Counted from the first letter of the stretch, positions 7,882 through 16,812 are shown. The stretch is 64,000 nucleotides of DNA from Micromonospora_I sp040659735 (GCF_040659735.1 NZ_JBFANZ010000019.1:56453-120452), one strand, 5' to 3'. Program-made: numbers and translations. The notes: generated by a model from the letters alone, not told the origin.

Positions 7882-9429
7882 TCAGGCCACGAACCGCACC
7901 CGGCGGCGCCGGGTCAGCACGAACCCGACAGCACCGGCCGCGAGCAGCACGCCGCCGGCCGCCACGATCAGCCCGGTCGAGGCGCCGGTCACCGGCAGCC
8001 CGCCGCCGGTGCCACCCGTCTCGTTCACCACGAGGTACGCGACGTCGTTGGCCGGGTTGAGGTCACCCGAGATGCCCTCGCACTCGCACTTGCCGTTGAT
8101 GGTCACGGTGCCGGACGCGTTCGGGACGACCTTGTCGATCCGGAGCTTGAGGTCGAGCGTCTCGGTCGCGCCTGCCGCGATGAACGAGCCGGTGAAGCAG
8201 CGGTACTTCGCTGCCCCGGCCCGGCCGCCGTGCTCCCAGTCGATCTCGTCGCCCTTCATCGGGGCACACGACTCCGGTACGTCCGTCGCGGTGGTCCCGT
8301 CAGGAATCACCACATCGACCCGGGTGACCGGGCCGCCGCCACGCGTGGCGTCGAGCGTGGCCGGGCCCTTGTTGACGAGGCCGACCGTCGCGGTGACCAC
8401 GTCACCGGCCGCGCCGGTCAGCGTGTCGCCGACGGCGGCGAGGTCCGCCCCGTTCCTGCCGGTGACGGTGAGCTCGAGGATGCCCCAGTTGTTGCTGGGG
8501 TCCGTGTCGACCTGCACCTTCCGCGCCGCGACGGTCCGCACCTCCGAGAGCGTCAGCTTGCCCTCCGTGCCGGGCTCGCCGATCGACTCACCGCTACTGC
8601 CCAGGTAGGCGGTGAAGTCCTCGAACTCGGCCGGAGTCAGCACCGTGTTCTCGCCGTACGCGCGGTCGGGCGCGTACGCGTCGGCACCGACCGCGTACGG
8701 AACGGTGGTCGTGTAGCTGGCGCCCGGCCGCAGGTCCGTGTCGAACTGGCAGGTGCGCAGGCGGTCGTCGACGTACGTGCAGTTGCTGAACTTCTTCGTG
8801 GCGCGGATGGCGGCGTCGTTGAAGAAGAGGACGGACGCGCCGTTGGCCGTGGTCTCGCCGGCGTTGCGGATGGCGAGCGGTGTGGAGAATCGCTCTCCGG
8901 GACCCGCGCTGACCTTTGCCTCTGTGCCGTTGGCGAGATCGACGCCCTCGCCCACCCGCACCTGGGCCTGGTGCGTCACCGTCTCGTAGCCGGCCGCGCC
9001 GAAGGAGACCTTCAGGACTCCCTTGTCACCGTCGCCCGCTCCGTCGACCGGCTTGACCAGGACGGTGAAGTAGCCGGAGCCGCCCCACTCGTCGATGCCG
9101 ATTTCGTAGGGTGCCTGGCAGACGAGGCGTTGCGGGGTGGGCGACTCGCAGCGTCCGATGCCCTCGGGGTCCTCCGAGATCTCAGCGACGCCGGCGAGCC
9201 CGGTGGCATCGAAGGTCACGGTCGCGTCGAGCAGAACGACCGGCTTGGAGCTGTAGAGGATCGGGGACTCGAGGAATCCCGCGCTTCCGGCGGCGACCGA
9301 GGTGTTCGGCAGGTAGACGCCGAGGGTGCCGTCCGGCTGTGCTGCGAAAGCGGGGGAGGCGGTGGCGGCGACGACTGCGCCCACCACGCCGAGCCCGGCG
9401 AGCCATCGCCGGGCAGAGCTCTTGTGCAT
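7882..9429 (-). CDS. LPxTG-anchored surface protein with DUF11/CARDB-like beta domains
   Basis: The product has 515 residues. It has a signal peptide (basic start, hydrophobic core, SPAFAAQP cleavage region at about residue 30), a long Val/Thr-rich beta-sandwich region, and at the C-terminus LPVTG, a hydrophobic helix and RRRRVRFVA. This is the classical cell-wall sorting signal, so a sortase should attach it to peptidoglycan. The body has spaced Cys pairs (RCESPTPQRLVC, CKCEC-like CECEG) and repeats typical of extracellular scaffold proteins. There is no sortase gene in the window. The role (structural or adhesive) is inferred. Confidence 0.8.
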   Translation of the reverse strand: MHKSSARRWLAGLGVVGAVVAATASPAFAAQPDGTLGVYLPNTSVAAGSAGFLESPILYSSKPVVLLDATVTFDATGLAGVAEISEDPEGIGRCESPTPQRLVCQAPYEIGIDEWGGSGYFTVLVKPVDGAGDGDKGVLKVSFGAAGYETVTHQAQVRVGEGVDLANGTEAKVSAGPGERFSTPLAIRNAGETTANGASVLFFNDAAIRATKKFSNCTYVDDRLRTCQFDTDLRPGASYTTTVPYAVGADAYAPDRAYGENTVLTPAEFEDFTAYLGSSGESIGEPGTEGKLTLSEVRTVAARKVQVDTDPSNNWGILELTVTGRNGADLAAVGDTLTGAAGDVVTATVGLVNKGPATLDATRGGGPVTRVDVVIPDGTTATDVPESCAPMKGDEIDWEHGGRAGAAKYRCFTGSFIAAGATETLDLKLRIDKVVPNASGTVTINGKCECEGISGDLNPANDVAYLVVNETGGTGGGLPVTGASTGLIVAAGGVLLAAGAVGFVLTRRRRVRFVA

Positions 9430-9519
9430 TGAGGGGGTGTCCTCCCGTGAGGGGTTACAGGATGGAGCCCGCGGAGCCTAAAAGTTTTCTTAAGAATCGG
9501 GCGACCCCGCGAAGGAGAT

Positions 9520-9711
9520 CTGACCGAACGGCTGATCTTGAATGCCCGCTATGTTTTGGATGTCCAGCTCCGTCATGAGGGTCGGGAGCCCATCGGAGAT
9601 CGGTCGCCGCAGTTCGCGGAGATGACCACCGCGACGCGGGCCATCGGGGGCGACGGGATCACCGGCATCACGCTGGGGGGCAACCGGCCCGCGACGGCTA
9701 TGTGGAGCTGA
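9520..9711 (+). pseudogene. Possible decayed small gene with frameshift near a G6 run
   Basis: A frame read from about 9511 gives a protein-like string including TERLILNARYVLDVQLRHEG and EMTTATRAIGGDGITGITLGG, ending at TGA 9709-9711. Adding one G at the GGGGGG run (about 9675-9680) would instead continue into DGYVELNVVVQPRPAF. AAGGAG lies at 9512-9517, but no ATG or GTG follows at a normal distance. The third-position GC is lower than in its neighbours. I do not recognise the protein. It may be a fragment, a frameshifted gene or noise. Confidence 0.3.
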
Positions 9712-9738
9712 ACGTCGTGGTTCAGCCCCGTCCGGCGT

Positions 9739-9951
9739 TCACCGGTAGTCCTCATCGAGGTCGACCACGCGGGCCTGCTCCACCGCGTCCCAGTCGTTGA
9801 CCTCCATGCCGCGCTGCACGTCGGCATCCCGGTCCGCCGGGTTGGCCACGGTCGCCTGCTCGACGGCGTCGGGCGGCGACGCCTCCGGATCACGCTCGTC
9901 GGGGGTGAGGTGGTCGTCGGGAGTGCGATCTTCCTCGTCGGGCCGCGTCAT
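9739..9951 (-). CDS. Small acidic hypothetical protein
   Basis: The product has 70 residues, is very rich in Asp and Glu, has no cysteine and no membrane segment, and ends VVDLDEDYR. A strong ribosome-binding site (GGAAGGAGG) lies 5 nt before the ATG, which supports it as a real gene despite its size. It contains two similar acidic stretches, DAVEQATVANP and DAVEQARVVDL, pointing to an internal duplication. Function unknown. Confidence 0.65.
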   Translation of the reverse strand: MTRPDEEDRTPDDHLTPDERDPEASPPDAVEQATVANPADRDADVQRGMEVNDWDAVEQARVVDLDEDYR

Positions 9952-10079
9952 CGTCGCCTCCTTCCAGCCGGGCGTACTGCGTCACCCCACCGTACGGCCT
10001 GCCGCGATCGGCCGCCCGGTGTTGCCGGAGTTGTCCGCTTCAACAGCGTTCGGTTGTGCCGGGATGGCACCATGTCGCC

Positions 10080-10463
10080 GTGGGCTTCCTGATCCGACTC
10101 CTGGTCACCGCCGTCGCCCTGTGGATCACCACTCTGGTTGTGCCCGGCATCTCGGTGACCGGCGGCTCGACCGCCCGCAACGCCCTGACGCTGGTGGTCG
10201 TCGCGTTCATCTTCGGGGCCGTCAACGCGGTACTCAAGCCGATCATCAAGACGGTGGGTTGTCTCTTCTACATCCTGACCCTCGGGCTCTTCGCGCTGGT
10301 CGTCAACGCGCTGCTCTTCCTGGTCACCGACTGGTTCGCCGGCCTCTTCGACCTGCCGTTCCGGGTCGACGGCTTCTGGGCCGCGTTCTGGGGGGCGATC
10401 GTCGTGGCGGTCGTCGGTTGGCTGATCAGTCTGGTCGTTCCCGATCCCTCGGAGCGGCGCTGA
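10080..10463 (+). CDS. Phage-holin-4-superfamily-like small membrane protein
   Basis: The product has 127 residues and four hydrophobic helices. The pattern GFLIRLLVTAVALWITTLVVPGI, then NALTLVVVAFIFGAVNAVLKPIIK, then a Leu-rich helix with WFAGLFDLPF is characteristic of the phage_holin_4_2 (YvlD-like) family. These are chromosomal membrane proteins of unknown role, not lysis genes. GTG 10080 gives the normal family length; a GTG at 10056 would add eight residues. No phage genes are nearby. Confidence 0.8.
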   Translation: MGFLIRLLVTAVALWITTLVVPGISVTGGSTARNALTLVVVAFIFGAVNAVLKPIIKTVGCLFYILTLGLFALVVNALLFLVTDWFAGLFDLPFRVDGFWAAFWGAIVVAVVGWLISLVVPDPSERR

Positions 10464-10597
10464 GCGCGGAGGGGTGATTTCCGCGACCACGGTGACCTGC
10501 GGGATACTCCCCATGGAGGACAGCGCGGTCCGGCGCATATCCATTGAGCACACCAGGGCCCCCGGTGGCCGAGTCCGCTACTGAAGGAGCGTTCGAT

Positions 10598-11623
10598 ATG
10601 CCTATCGCCTCCCCCGAGGTCTACGCCGAGATGCTTGACCGCGCCAAGGCCGGCGCGTTCGCGTACCCCGCGATCAACGTGACCTCCTCGCAGACGCTCA
10701 ACGCCGCGATCCGCGGCTTCGCCGAGGCGGGGAGCGACGGCATCGTCCAGATCTCCACCGGCGGCGCCGAGTACGCCTCCGGCCCGACGGTCAAGGACAT
10801 GGTGACCGGCTCCGTGGCGCTCGCGGCGTTCGCGCACGAGGTGGCCAAGAAGTACGACGTCAACATCGCGCTCCACACCGACCACTGCCCCAAGAACAAG
10901 CTGGACGGCTTCGTCCGGCCGCTGATCGCCATCTCCAAGGAGCGGGTCGCGCGCGGCGAGGCCCCGCTGTTCCAGTCGCACATGTGGGACGGCTCGGCCG
11001 TGCCGCTGGGGGAAAACCTCGAGATCGCCTCCGAGTTGCTGGCCGAGGCCGCGGCGGCGCACATCGTGCTGGAGATCGAGGTCGGCGTGGTCGGCGGCGA
11101 GGAGGACGGGGTCGTCGGCGCGATCGACGACAAGCTCTACACCACGGTCGAGGACGGTCTTGCCATGGTGGAGGCGCTGGGCCTGGGGGAGAAGGGGCGC
11201 TACATGGCGGCCCTGACCTTCGGCAACGTGCACGGCGTCTACAAGCCGGGCAACGTCAAGCTCCGTCCGGAGATCCTCAAGGAGATCCAGGACGCGGTCG
11301 GCGCCAAGTACGGCAAGGAGAAGCCGCTCAGCCTCGTCTTCCACGGCGGCTCCGGCTCGCTGCTGTCGGAGATCCGTGAGGCGCTGGACTACGGCGTGGT
11401 CAAGATGAACATCGACACGGACACCCAGTACGCGTTCACGCGACCGGTCGCGGCGCACATGTTCACCAACTACGACGGTGTGCTCAAGGTGGACGGCGAG
11501 GTCGGCAACAAGAAGGCGTACGACCCGCGCGCGTGGGGCAAGCTGGCCGAGGAGGGCCTGGCCAACCGGGTCGTCGAGGCCTGCGAGCACCTGCGCTCCA
11601 CCGGCACGTCGCTGGCCCGGTAA
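10598..11623 (+). CDS. fbaA: Class II fructose-bisphosphate aldolase
   Basis: The product has 341 residues and is Zn-dependent. It interconverts fructose 1,6-bisphosphate with glyceraldehyde 3-phosphate and dihydroxyacetone phosphate in glycolysis and gluconeogenesis. Zn and substrate landmarks are LHTDHCPKNK, EIEVGVVGGEEDG, TFGNVHGVYKPGNVKL, FHGGSGS and NIDTDTQYAF. The start is fixed by GAAGGAG 8 nt upstream of ATG 10598. It is monocistronic and ends into a long hairpin shared with the convergent LOG-family gene. Confidence 0.95.
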   Translation: MPIASPEVYAEMLDRAKAGAFAYPAINVTSSQTLNAAIRGFAEAGSDGIVQISTGGAEYASGPTVKDMVTGSVALAAFAHEVAKKYDVNIALHTDHCPKNKLDGFVRPLIAISKERVARGEAPLFQSHMWDGSAVPLGENLEIASELLAEAAAAHIVLEIEVGVVGGEEDGVVGAIDDKLYTTVEDGLAMVEALGLGEKGRYMAALTFGNVHGVYKPGNVKLRPEILKEIQDAVGAKYGKEKPLSLVFHGGSGSLLSEIREALDYGVVKMNIDTDTQYAFTRPVAAHMFTNYDGVLKVDGEVGNKKAYDPRAWGKLAEEGLANRVVEACEHLRSTGTSLAR

Positions 11624-11653
11624 CACCACGGACGTCCGTTCACTTCGCCCCGT

Positions 11654-11711
11654 CGATCAAGGGCGTATTCACACGGTTTGATCCCCAACCATGTGAATAT
11701 CTCCTTGATCG
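11654..11711. repeat. REP-like long hairpin between convergent genes
   Basis: The outer arms CGATCAAGG (11654-11662) and CCTTGATCG (11703-11711) and the inner arms ATTCACA (11667-11673) and TGTGAAT (11692-11698) form an interrupted stem of about 20 bp. It lies 30 bp after fbaA and overlaps the last codons and stop of the leftward gene at 11669. It probably terminates both genes. The CCTTGATCGGCGG end recurs at about 45148. Confidence 0.65.
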
Positions 11712-12955
11712 GCGGGGCACTCCTCGATCGACCATGGAGCGGGCGCGGCCGGGACCGGATCTGCGGCGGTGAGCAGCCGTACCGCCTCGCGCACATCGTC
11801 GGTGATGTGGACCGAGCGGGACAGATCCCCGAAAGGCGAGAGCGCCATCAGCGGGCCGAGCAGCGCCTCGATCGGCAACGTCTGGGTCCAGAAGGCGCGG
11901 TCGAGGAAGACGTACGGGCCACTCTCCCCGTCCGTACCGTAGAAGGTCTTCGTCGCCGCCTGGAAAATCTCCTGTACCGTCCCGGCGCGGCCGGGGGCGA
12001 AGACGATGCCGCCCCGGGCCAGCCGCAGGATGGTGTCCTCCCGGATCGCGTTCGAGAAGTACTTCGCGATCTGGCCGGCGAAGAGGTTCGCCGGCTCGTG
12101 CCCGTAGAGCCAGGTGGGGATCGCGAGCCCGCCGCGCCGCGCCCAGCCGTCCGGGCCGCTCGCGGTCGCCGCGGGCGCGAATCGGGCCCGGACCTCCAGC
12201 GCCGCCGCCGTGTAGGGGTCGTGGTCGGCGAAGTCGGGCGCGGCGGCGAGCAGATCGATGGCGAACGTCAGGTCCGTCGCCGAGCGCGTCGACAGATACG
12301 CCCCCAGGTTGGCCGCCTCCATCACCCCCGGCCCGCCGCCGGTGACGACGAGCCGCCCGGCCCGCGCCAGCTCCCAGCCGAGCGTGGCAGCGAGCCGGTA
12401 CGCCGCGGTGCCACGGGGGACCGCGTGCCCACCCATCACGCCGACCACCGAGGCCGGCCCGTGCGCCGTCAGCCAGGCGTTCGTCACGTCGGCCAGCGCG
12501 TTGTCGATGGCGTGGTCGTGCATTCGCTGCGCGAGCGCCTCGCGCACCTCCGGCAGACCACCGCCGTGCGCCCGGAAATGCTCGTACACCACGGCGTCGT
12601 ACATGCCGGCGAAGCCCGCCGTCCCGAACCCGGCCGTCAGCTCCTCTGCCGTGTAGAGCCGCGGCGGATGCGTCGGGTACGGCAGCGCGGTGAACGCTGG
12701 CACGACGTGCGCGCCCCGGCGCACGAGCTCGGCCTCCACCTCGATCGAGGTGAACCGGCAGCCGATGAAGAGGGTGCCGGTGAGATCGACGGCGGAGAGG
12801 TCCGGAGCCGGATCCGTGTCGAGTCGCAGCCCCTGCACGGTCAGGCCGGCGAGACTGCCGGCGCGCAGGTGCCGTTCGAGCTCGGCGCGGGACTCCACCT
12901 CGAAGGGGGTGGCGTCGTGCGGCTCCAGAACGTCGGCGGGGGGTGGGGTGGGCAC
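11669..12955 (-). CDS. LOG-family (lysine-decarboxylase-like) Rossmann protein, long form
   Basis: The product has 428 residues from GTG 12955, which has GGGAGGAG 9 nt upstream. The first ~150 residues are unassigned. The Rossmann domain has VVGVMGGHAVPRGTAAYR, then VTGGGPGVMEAANLGAY, and later APGRAGTVQEIFQAAT at the place of the LOG signature PGGxGTxxE. LOG proteins release cytokinin-type bases from nucleotides, and bacterial members often hydrolyse nucleoside monophosphates. The second Gly of the signature is Arg here, so activity is uncertain. Confidence 0.75.
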   Translation of the reverse strand: MPTPPPADVLEPHDATPFEVESRAELERHLRAGSLAGLTVQGLRLDTDPAPDLSAVDLTGTLFIGCRFTSIEVEAELVRRGAHVVPAFTALPYPTHPPRLYTAEELTAGFGTAGFAGMYDAVVYEHFRAHGGGLPEVREALAQRMHDHAIDNALADVTNAWLTAHGPASVVGVMGGHAVPRGTAAYRLAATLGWELARAGRLVVTGGGPGVMEAANLGAYLSTRSATDLTFAIDLLAAAPDFADHDPYTAAALEVRARFAPAATASGPDGWARRGGLAIPTWLYGHEPANLFAGQIAKYFSNAIREDTILRLARGGIVFAPGRAGTVQEIFQAATKTFYGTDGESGPYVFLDRAFWTQTLPIEALLGPLMALSPFGDLSRSVHITDDVREAVRLLTAADPVPAAPAPWSIEECPADQGDIHMVGDQTV

Positions 12956-13182
12956 ATGGTCATTCTCCTCCCGCCCCGCCAGGGACCACGTACAGGGCTC
13001 GAACGGTCGGGAGCGCGAGAGCCCGGTGGCGCTCGCCACCGGGCTCCCATCACCGGGTCCTGGGGAGGCTCCGGACCTCTATTTGTAGTCCAGTCAAGAG
13101 AGCAGCACACCGGCCGCTCGCGTGACGAATCCCTCAGCCGTTCAGTCACCGTCTGGCGGGCGATCCGGGTTGAATGGGCCCA

Positions 13183-13611
13183 ATGCAGAACCTCTTGCCC
13201 GAACCGCCTGCCACTCTGCTGCCCGCCAACGACGAGGCGGAAGCGGCTCTGTCCGCCGCCGCGCAGGCCGACACCGATGACGCGTACGCGGCCGTCGCGG
13301 GTCGGTTCCCGACCTTCAGCGCCGGATGGGCCGCGCTCGCCCAGCGGGCCTTCGCCGACGGCCAGATCGTCGCCGCCTACGCCTACGCGCGTACCGGATA
13401 CCACCGGGGCCTGGACCAACTACGCCGCAGCGGTTGGAAAGGGCACGGACCGATCCCGTGGGCGCACCAGCCCAATCAGGGTTTCCTGCGCTGCCTGCAC
13501 CTGCTGTCGCGGGCGGCCGGCGAGATCGGTGAGTCGGACGAGGCGGCCCGGTGCGCCGAGTTCCTCCGCGACTGCGACCCGGCGGCCGGCGATGCGCTGG
13601 GCGGCAGCTGA
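13183..13611 (+). CDS. DUF3151-family protein
   Basis: The product has 142 residues. It carries the conserved core GWAALAQRAF, AYAYARTGYHRGLDQLRRSGWKGHGPIPWAHQPN-like segment and a C-terminal helix with CAEFLRDCDPAAG. This actinobacteria-wide family of unknown function is usually found near fructose-bisphosphate aldolase, as here. ATG 13183 matches the family N-terminus (xxNLLPEPPxTxLP). An ATG at 13174 would add three residues. No Shine-Dalgarno sequence is evident. Confidence 0.85.
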   Translation: MQNLLPEPPATLLPANDEAEAALSAAAQADTDDAYAAVAGRFPTFSAGWAALAQRAFADGQIVAAYAYARTGYHRGLDQLRRSGWKGHGPIPWAHQPNQGFLRCLHLLSRAAGEIGESDEAARCAEFLRDCDPAAGDALGGS

Positions 13612-13668
13612 CGCCCGGAATGACCGGTCGGGGTGGGTAGCGGCGGTGCCGCCGCCCACCCCGCTCCG

Positions 13669-15771
13669 TCACAGGCCTTCGGCCACCGCCGCCGCGATCT
13701 TCAGCCACGCGTCGCGGGTGCCCGACGAGAGCTGGCCGTACCGGATCGGTTCCCCGGTGTCGATGAGCCGCTCGTACGGCGCGAGCAGCACGGTCCTGGT
13801 CCGGGCCGCGAAGTGCCGCTCGATCGGGGGCAGGTCGATCTCCCGGCGGGACGGCGGCATCGACACGACGGTGACCGCCTGCCGCACCAGCCGCTGACGG
13901 CCGCTCTGCTCCAGGTGGTCGAGCATGCGGGCCGCCGTCTCGGCCGAGTCGTTTCGGGCCGACATGGTGACCACGAGCTGGTCCGTGGCGTCGATGGCGG
14001 CCTGCCAGTTCTGAGCCCGGACGTTGTTGCCGGTGTCCACGAAGATCAGCTTGTAGAACCGGCTCACCACCTCGCGGATCTCCGCGAACGCGGTCGCGGT
14101 CAGCATCTCGCCCGCCGTCGCCGACTCGTCCGAGGCGAGCACGTCGAACATCCCCTCGCTCTGCGAGCGGACGTACTGCGACAGGTCACCGACGCGCCCC
14201 TGCGAGCCTTGGAACTGGCCCAGATCGCGGAGCATGTCGCGGACGGTCCGTGAGTGGAAGTCCTGCTGGGCGCGCATCCCCAGCGTGCCCTGCGTCTCGT
14301 TGTTGTCCCACGCGAGCACGTAGCCGCCGCGTTTCTGCCCGAACGTCATCGCGAGCAGCAGGATCGCGACCGTCTTGCCGGCCCCGCCCTTGGGGTTGAC
14401 GACGGTCACCTGGCGCAGTCCGCCGAAGTTGCGGCGGACCATCTCGATGTCCTGCTTGATCTCCTGCTCGTGCCGTCCCGGCGCCAGCCTGACCAGCCCG
14501 AGGGTGGTCTTGTTGAGGGCGGCGCGTACGCCCATCGTGGCGATCGGATCGGCCGGGCGGGCCGCCCGGCGTCGGGCGAACTCCTCCGCCGTCGGCACGA
14601 AGGAGTCCGGGGTCCAGATCGGCTCGCTGTGCGGCGGCGGCACGTGGGTCGGCACGGGGTAGACCCCGGCGGCCTCGTCGCCGGGGAGTCCGGTCACCCC
14701 GGGATGCGGCTCGGCCGGCGGTTGGGCGGCCGGCTGCGGCTGCTGGGCTGCGCCGGCCTGCGGCGGCGCCGCGTACGACGCCTGCGCGGGGTGGGCCGGG
14801 CCCGGAGGATGGGGCGATGGGGGGTGCGTCGGTCCGGGATGCTGCGGCCCGGGACGCGTCGGGCCCGGGGGCGGCGGTGCGGGATGTGTCGGCCCCGGCG
14901 TCGGCGACACGGGATACCCGGGTCCCGGTTGCGGCGACGTGGGACGGGACGGGCCGGGGTGCGGCTCGGCCTGCGGACCGGGCTGCTGAGGCGGGTAGGG
15001 CTGCACGGCGGGTGGAGTCGGGGGATGCGCCTGTCCGTGCGCCGGTGGCCCGGCGGATGTCTGTTGGGGCGCGACGGGGCGCTGCGGGGGCTGCGCCCAC
15101 GGCGAGGTGGGCGCGTGCGGGGCGGGTTCCGCCGGGTCGTGCGCGGAGCGCGCCTGCGGCGCCGGGGGTGTGGAATGCGGCGCGGGCGACTGCGGCCCGG
15201 GCGTCGTGGGCGCCGGGTGCGGAGCGGGCGGCTGGGCCGCCGGTCCGGCGGTGGGCTCCGCCCAGGGCTGCGCCGGCGGTCGCGGCGCGACCGGTTCACT
15301 CTCGACCGGTCCGCCGTGAACCGACCGGGCCGGCCCACCATGGACGGGTGCGGCCCGCGTCGGGGCGGGCGGCGTGGGCTCGGGCCCCACCTGGAACGGC
15401 ACATCCAGGGCGAACGGCTGGTCGAGGGCGACCGGCGGGGTCGCGTCGGCCGCGGGTCGCGCAGCCGAAGCCCCGGTGTACGCGGGACCCGGAACCGGCA
15501 CGGTGCCGTCGGGTCGCCCGGCGACGGGCTGGGCCGCGACCGGCGCAACGGGACCCGGCACAGCCGGCGGGCCGTCGAACCGGGGCGGCGGCGCCACCCG
15601 CGGCGCCGCGTCCGGGCGCGTCGGCTGGGCGGACCCGCCCTGCGCCAGCCCGGTCTCGTCGCGCCGGTCGGCGACAATCTCGTCCGGCGGCCAGAACGGC
15701 TCCACGTCCCGCGTCGGCTCCGGTCTGCCCTGACCCGGCACGTAGACCTGATCCCCGTAGTCGTTTGCCAC
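13669..15771 (-). CDS. Proline-rich MinD/ParA-type ATPase (EspI-like architecture)
   Basis: The product has 700 residues. The first ~400 are extremely Pro/Ala/Gln-rich and probably disordered. The C-terminal ~290 residues form a deviant-Walker-A ATPase with VNPKGGAGKTVAILLL at about residue 462, VLAWDNNETQGTLG and FVDTGNNVRAQNW. The combination of a Pro-rich N-terminus and a MinD domain recalls EspI of mycobacterial ESX secretion and related actinobacterial proteins, but no type VII genes are present here. GTG 15771 is preceded by GGGAGG. Predicted cytosolic ATPase; partner unknown. Confidence 0.8.
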   Translation of the reverse strand: MANDYGDQVYVPGQGRPEPTRDVEPFWPPDEIVADRRDETGLAQGGSAQPTRPDAAPRVAPPPRFDGPPAVPGPVAPVAAQPVAGRPDGTVPVPGPAYTGASAARPAADATPPVALDQPFALDVPFQVGPEPTPPAPTRAAPVHGGPARSVHGGPVESEPVAPRPPAQPWAEPTAGPAAQPPAPHPAPTTPGPQSPAPHSTPPAPQARSAHDPAEPAPHAPTSPWAQPPQRPVAPQQTSAGPPAHGQAHPPTPPAVQPYPPQQPGPQAEPHPGPSRPTSPQPGPGYPVSPTPGPTHPAPPPPGPTRPGPQHPGPTHPPSPHPPGPAHPAQASYAAPPQAGAAQQPQPAAQPPAEPHPGVTGLPGDEAAGVYPVPTHVPPPHSEPIWTPDSFVPTAEEFARRRAARPADPIATMGVRAALNKTTLGLVRLAPGRHEQEIKQDIEMVRRNFGGLRQVTVVNPKGGAGKTVAILLLAMTFGQKRGGYVLAWDNNETQGTLGMRAQQDFHSRTVRDMLRDLGQFQGSQGRVGDLSQYVRSQSEGMFDVLASDESATAGEMLTATAFAEIREVVSRFYKLIFVDTGNNVRAQNWQAAIDATDQLVVTMSARNDSAETAARMLDHLEQSGRQRLVRQAVTVVSMPPSRREIDLPPIERHFAARTRTVLLAPYERLIDTGEPIRYGQLSSGTRDAWLKIAAAVAEGL

Positions 15772-15834
15772 GGCTACCTCCCGTCGTCCCGCCCCGAGGA
15801 TATGCACCTCGGTCCCGCCACGCTGGCGGAGCGG

Positions 15835-16812
15835 TCAGCCGCCGTACACCGCCCAGGCGCCCGGCTCGATCCACCACGATCTCTTCCGGCCGAGCGTGCC
15901 GGCGACGCCGTCATCGAGGAACGGCACTTCGCCGTCGCGCGGCGTCACCGCGACCGCGCGGCCGCGGGCACGACGCACCTCGATCCGCGACCGCGGCTTT
16001 CGGAACGCCGATTTGACCACCACCGGGACGGCCACCGCCACCTCGATCACCCCGTCGGCGGGATCCACCGTCGAGAGCAGCGGCAGTCCCTCGATGGTCG
16101 CGTAGCCGTCGCCGTTGCCGATCGCACAGGCCAGCAGCGGGTCCTCGCCGGTGCTGAGCACCGCGTCGTCGACCTCCACCCGGCCGCGCCAGGGCAGCGG
16201 CCGCCCCGCGTCGTCGGCGCCACCGAGCAGCGCCCCGTCCAACGTGACCGAGCCGCCGTCGGTGCGGAGCAGGTCGAGCCGGCGTACCCGGCCGTCGAGC
16301 ACGGCCGCGGCGACCGCGGCCGGCTCGCGCGGCAGGCCGAGCTGCGCGGCCAGATCGCGCGGGGTGCCGCTGCGCGCCGGGTCGAGCGGGAGTACGCCGA
16401 CCGCGGGCAGATCGGGCACGGTGCGGTTGCCGGCGAGGTCGGCGGGGCGGCGGCTCGGCGGTGGCGCGTACCGCCGGACCAGCCGGCGCAGCACGGCGCG
16501 CAACTGCCCGTCGGTGGCGGTGGCGACGACGAGCCGCGTCTTGCTGTCCTCGTCGGGCCAGCTGAGTCCGTCGGGGCGGGGCGGGCCGTCGAGCCGCGCG
16601 AGCACGGCGTCGATCTCGGCGTTCGACTGCGCGGTGATCGTCTCGACCCGTGCGCCGGCGGCGGTGAGCGCATCGGCGCAGGCCAGCACGGGAACGCGCG
16701 GTGTCTCGGCGCAGCCGTCGCGCTGACTCTCCGTGCAGGACCCGCAGCACGCGTCGCCGCTCCCGTCCGGCGTCGTGCCGGTGCCGAGGGTCAGCAGCAC
16801 CACGTCGTACAC
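15835..16812 (-). CDS. Diacylglycerol-kinase-like (YegS/LCB5 fold) protein
   Basis: The product has 325 residues from GTG 16812 (GGGAGG upstream). The C-terminal half shows the lipid-kinase lobe pattern: CAIGNGDGYATIEGLPLLS, a PADGVIEVAVAVPV strand, then RRARGRAVAVTPRDGEVPFLDDG. The N-terminal half has an odd cluster of five cysteines (GDACCGSCTESQRDGC) and lacks the usual GGDGT nucleotide loop. It may be a degenerate lipid kinase. It ends just before the MinD-like gene and could share its transcript. Confidence 0.6.
   Translation of the reverse strand: MYDVVLLTLGTGTTPDGSGDACCGSCTESQRDGCAETPRVPVLACADALTAAGARVETITAQSNAEIDAVLARLDGPPRPDGLSWPDEDSKTRLVVATATDGQLRAVLRRLVRRYAPPPSRRPADLAGNRTVPDLPAVGVLPLDPARSGTPRDLAAQLGLPREPAAVAAAVLDGRVRRLDLLRTDGGSVTLDGALLGGADDAGRPLPWRGRVEVDDAVLSTGEDPLLACAIGNGDGYATIEGLPLLSTVDPADGVIEVAVAVPVVVKSAFRKPRSRIEVRRARGRAVAVTPRDGEVPFLDDGVAGTLGRKRSWWIEPGAWAVYGG

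Noticed and set aside
7716..8060. Plus-strand frame across the terminator and end of the LPxTG gene
   Set aside because: It crosses a perfect terminator hairpin and the sorting-signal codons, with no start signal.
10080..10463. Holin-like gene as evidence for a prophage
   Set aside because: The family is chromosomal and widespread, and no other phage gene is nearby.
11678..13897. Long plus-strand frame across the LOG-family gene
   Set aside because: No recognisable domain; it covers two real genes and a terminator.
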